This document shows, one piece after another, positions 4,600-5,824 of a DNA stretch of 5,824 nucleotides. This stretch comes from a bacterium (lineage in GTDB: Bacteria; Bdellovibrionota; FAC87; UBA2466), in contig JALHPX010000213.1 in the NCBI GenBank assembly GCA_022842225.1, positions 1 to 5,824 of the forward strand. The letters run 5' to 3'. The translations under genes were made by a program, and so were the position numbers. A model generated the notes under the pieces. The model had not been told where the DNA came from. It was given only the letters and a program-made list of their open reading frames with translations, and did no database searches. Within the stretch, counting starts at the first letter, position 1. Every line of letters begins with the position of its first letter.

Positions 4600-5824
4600 C
4601 TTGACCGGGGAAACCTCCCACTCCGGGCTCACCTTCCTCCAGTACACTTCACCGACTAGTTCTCTAGGAAACTCTCTCTCAAACTTTTGGCATTCGCGTT
4701 TAATCGCCCTTAAGAAATCCTCGTGCGTCACATTGTCCGCCTTCTTTGCCGCCGCTGTGGCCGCGGCTTCGCGGATGCAATTGCGCACACTGCCGCCCGA
4801 CATCGCGAACTGGCTTAGGTGCTTAAAATCCACGTTTTCGGCCAAAGGCATTTTCCCTGGCACATTGGCGCGCCAGATTTTCTCTCTGAGCTCGGGGGTC
4901 GGCTGCTGAAAGGTAATCGAGAACGAAAACCGCCGCAAAAATGCCGAGTCTAGATTCTTAAAATGGTTGGTGCTGATTACGGAAATGCCGTTAAAGGCTT
5001 CGAGTTCTTGCAACAGGAAATTCACTTCCAAATTGCCATAGCGATCCTGCGCCGAACCGCCGCCCGCACTGCGTGCCCCAAACAGCGCGTCGCCTTCGTC
5101 AAAAAGCAGCACGCCATTCACACCACTTGCGGCCTCAAAGACAGCGCGCAGATTCTTCTCCGTCTCCCCCACCCACTTGCTAAACACACTGCTTAAATCA
5201 ATTTGATAGAGGGGCCGCCCAAGCGTGTGCGCAATGACTTCCGCCGCCATCGTCTTGCCCGTGCCGCTCTCGCCGTGAAAAAGGACCGTGATGCCGTGGC
5301 CACGGGAATGCTTTTCTTTGAATCCCCATTGCTCCTCGCAAAACTCCTTGGTCCGCATGAAATCCAAAGCTTCGCGAAACTTCGCAGCCGTCACGGGTCC
5401 TAGCACCAGGTGATCGACCCCATACTTAGGCACCACCTTGCGCGCGAATCGTCGCAGGCGGCTATCGTCGGCACCCGTGGTATTGGGCAAAGCCGTGTCG
5501 GTATCGCAATCAATCCACCGCCCGCGTCCATAGACATCCGGCAATTCAAAGTGGTGAATGGATTTCGAAAACAAAAACACCAGCTGCTTCTGCGGAAACT
5601 TCATCAGCCACTGTTTACAAAGACCAGCCACTTCCTCGGTGTCTTGCTTGTGATAAGCATCGAGGACCAAGACGGAGTGGGTACTCGCCTCCAGCGCCAT
5701 CACCTGATCGAGATTGCGCAACTCCTCAACGAGAACAAAATCCGCCGTTAACTCCTGCGCCAAACGGGCGCAGCGATCGAGTGCCAGTCCGCAGAGAACC
5801 CCCCAGCGATTGCCAGCAAATACG
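4582..5824 (-). CDS. AAA+ ATPase, contractile-injection-system-associated type, 5'-truncated
   Basis: 413 residues are visible, numbered from the first whole codon at 5823; the frame is open through the right edge, so the start lies outside. The TTG at 5761-5763 is not a credible start because the coding pattern continues upstream. Residues 177-373 form a complete AAA+ module: Walker A GESGTGKT (184-191), the SKWVGETEKNL pore/helix segment, Walker B LLFDEGD (Asp242, Glu243), sensor 1 Asn286 in STN, the arginine pair 297-298 in FLRRF and sensor 2 GGSVRN (Arg347). This sequence style matches AAA+ proteins encoded in extracellular contractile injection system loci, although lone copies also occur. 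None of the other visible genes is a tail component. The first roughly 95 residues look Rossmann-like (VLVLDAYH, QLVFLFSKS) and may be a degenerate second P-loop domain. Walker B has Gly where Ala is usual (DEGD), which should not abolish activity. Confidence 0.85.
   Translation of the reverse strand, partial: VFAGNRWGVLCGLALDRCARLAQELTADFVLVEELRNLDQVMALEASTHSVLVLDAYHKQDTEEVAGLCKQWLMKFPQKQLVFLFSKSIHHFELPDVYGRGRWIDCDTDTALPNTTGADDSRLRRFARKVVPKYGVDHLVLGPVTAAKFREALDFMRTKEFCEEQWGFKEKHSRGHGITVLFHGESGTGKTMAAEVIAHTLGRPLYQIDLSSVFSKWVGETEKNLRAVFEAASGVNGVLLFDEGDALFGARSAGGGSAQDRYGNLEVNFLLQELEAFNGISVISTNHFKNLDSAFLRRFSFSITFQQPTPELREKIWRANVPGKMPLAENVDFKHLSQFAMSGGSVRNCIREAAATAAAKKADNVTHEDFLRAIKRECQKFEREFPRELVGEVYWRKVSPEWEVSPVKRLPRV

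Noticed and set aside
5761..5763. TTG as the start of the AAA+ gene
   Set aside because: The frame continues upstream to the window edge with protein-like sequence, and there is no ribosome-binding site before this TTG.

Overview
The window is the end of a bacterial contig, probably from a Gram-negative organism. A Sec-exported kinase-like protein, a trypsin-type protease and a LemA/M48 pair fit a proteobacterium or a Bdellovibrionota-like lineage; that placement is weak inference. Bases 1-13 are an exact match to the end of the standard Illumina adapter, so true genomic sequence probably starts at about base 14.

Layout: (1) The left edge carries the 3' part of a plus-strand S1 (trypsin-fold) serine protease, with the whole His/Asp/Ser triad visible and a strong intrinsic terminator after it. 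(2) Everything else runs on the minus strand. Reading from the right edge leftwards these are: a 5'-truncated AAA+ ATPase of the kind found with contractile injection systems; a perfect 13-bp hairpin enclosing its stop codon; a 293-bp spacer that holds a possible small membrane-protein reading frame and the probable tRNA promoter; tRNA-Ala(GGC) with its own terminator; lemA and an M48 (HtpX-like) membrane metalloprotease abutting it stop-to-start; an intrinsic terminator; and a signal-peptide-bearing protein with the catalytic motifs of PI3/4-kinase-fold enzymes, close to type II PI4-kinases.

How the parts may work together: LemA and the M48 protease form a recognisable two-gene membrane unit, probably for envelope protein quality control. 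The kinase gene lies downstream but is separated by a terminator, so it is probably its own transcription unit. Its 3' end overlaps the convergent protease gene by 17 bp, and the protease terminator lies inside the kinase coding sequence. The AAA+ ATPase belongs to another transcription unit that continues past the right edge. No CRISPR array, insertion sequence or integrase was seen. The most unusual items are the exported PI4K-like kinase, the convergent overlap with an embedded terminator, the stop-codon hairpin followed by an in-frame hydrophobic reading frame, and the adapter remnant.
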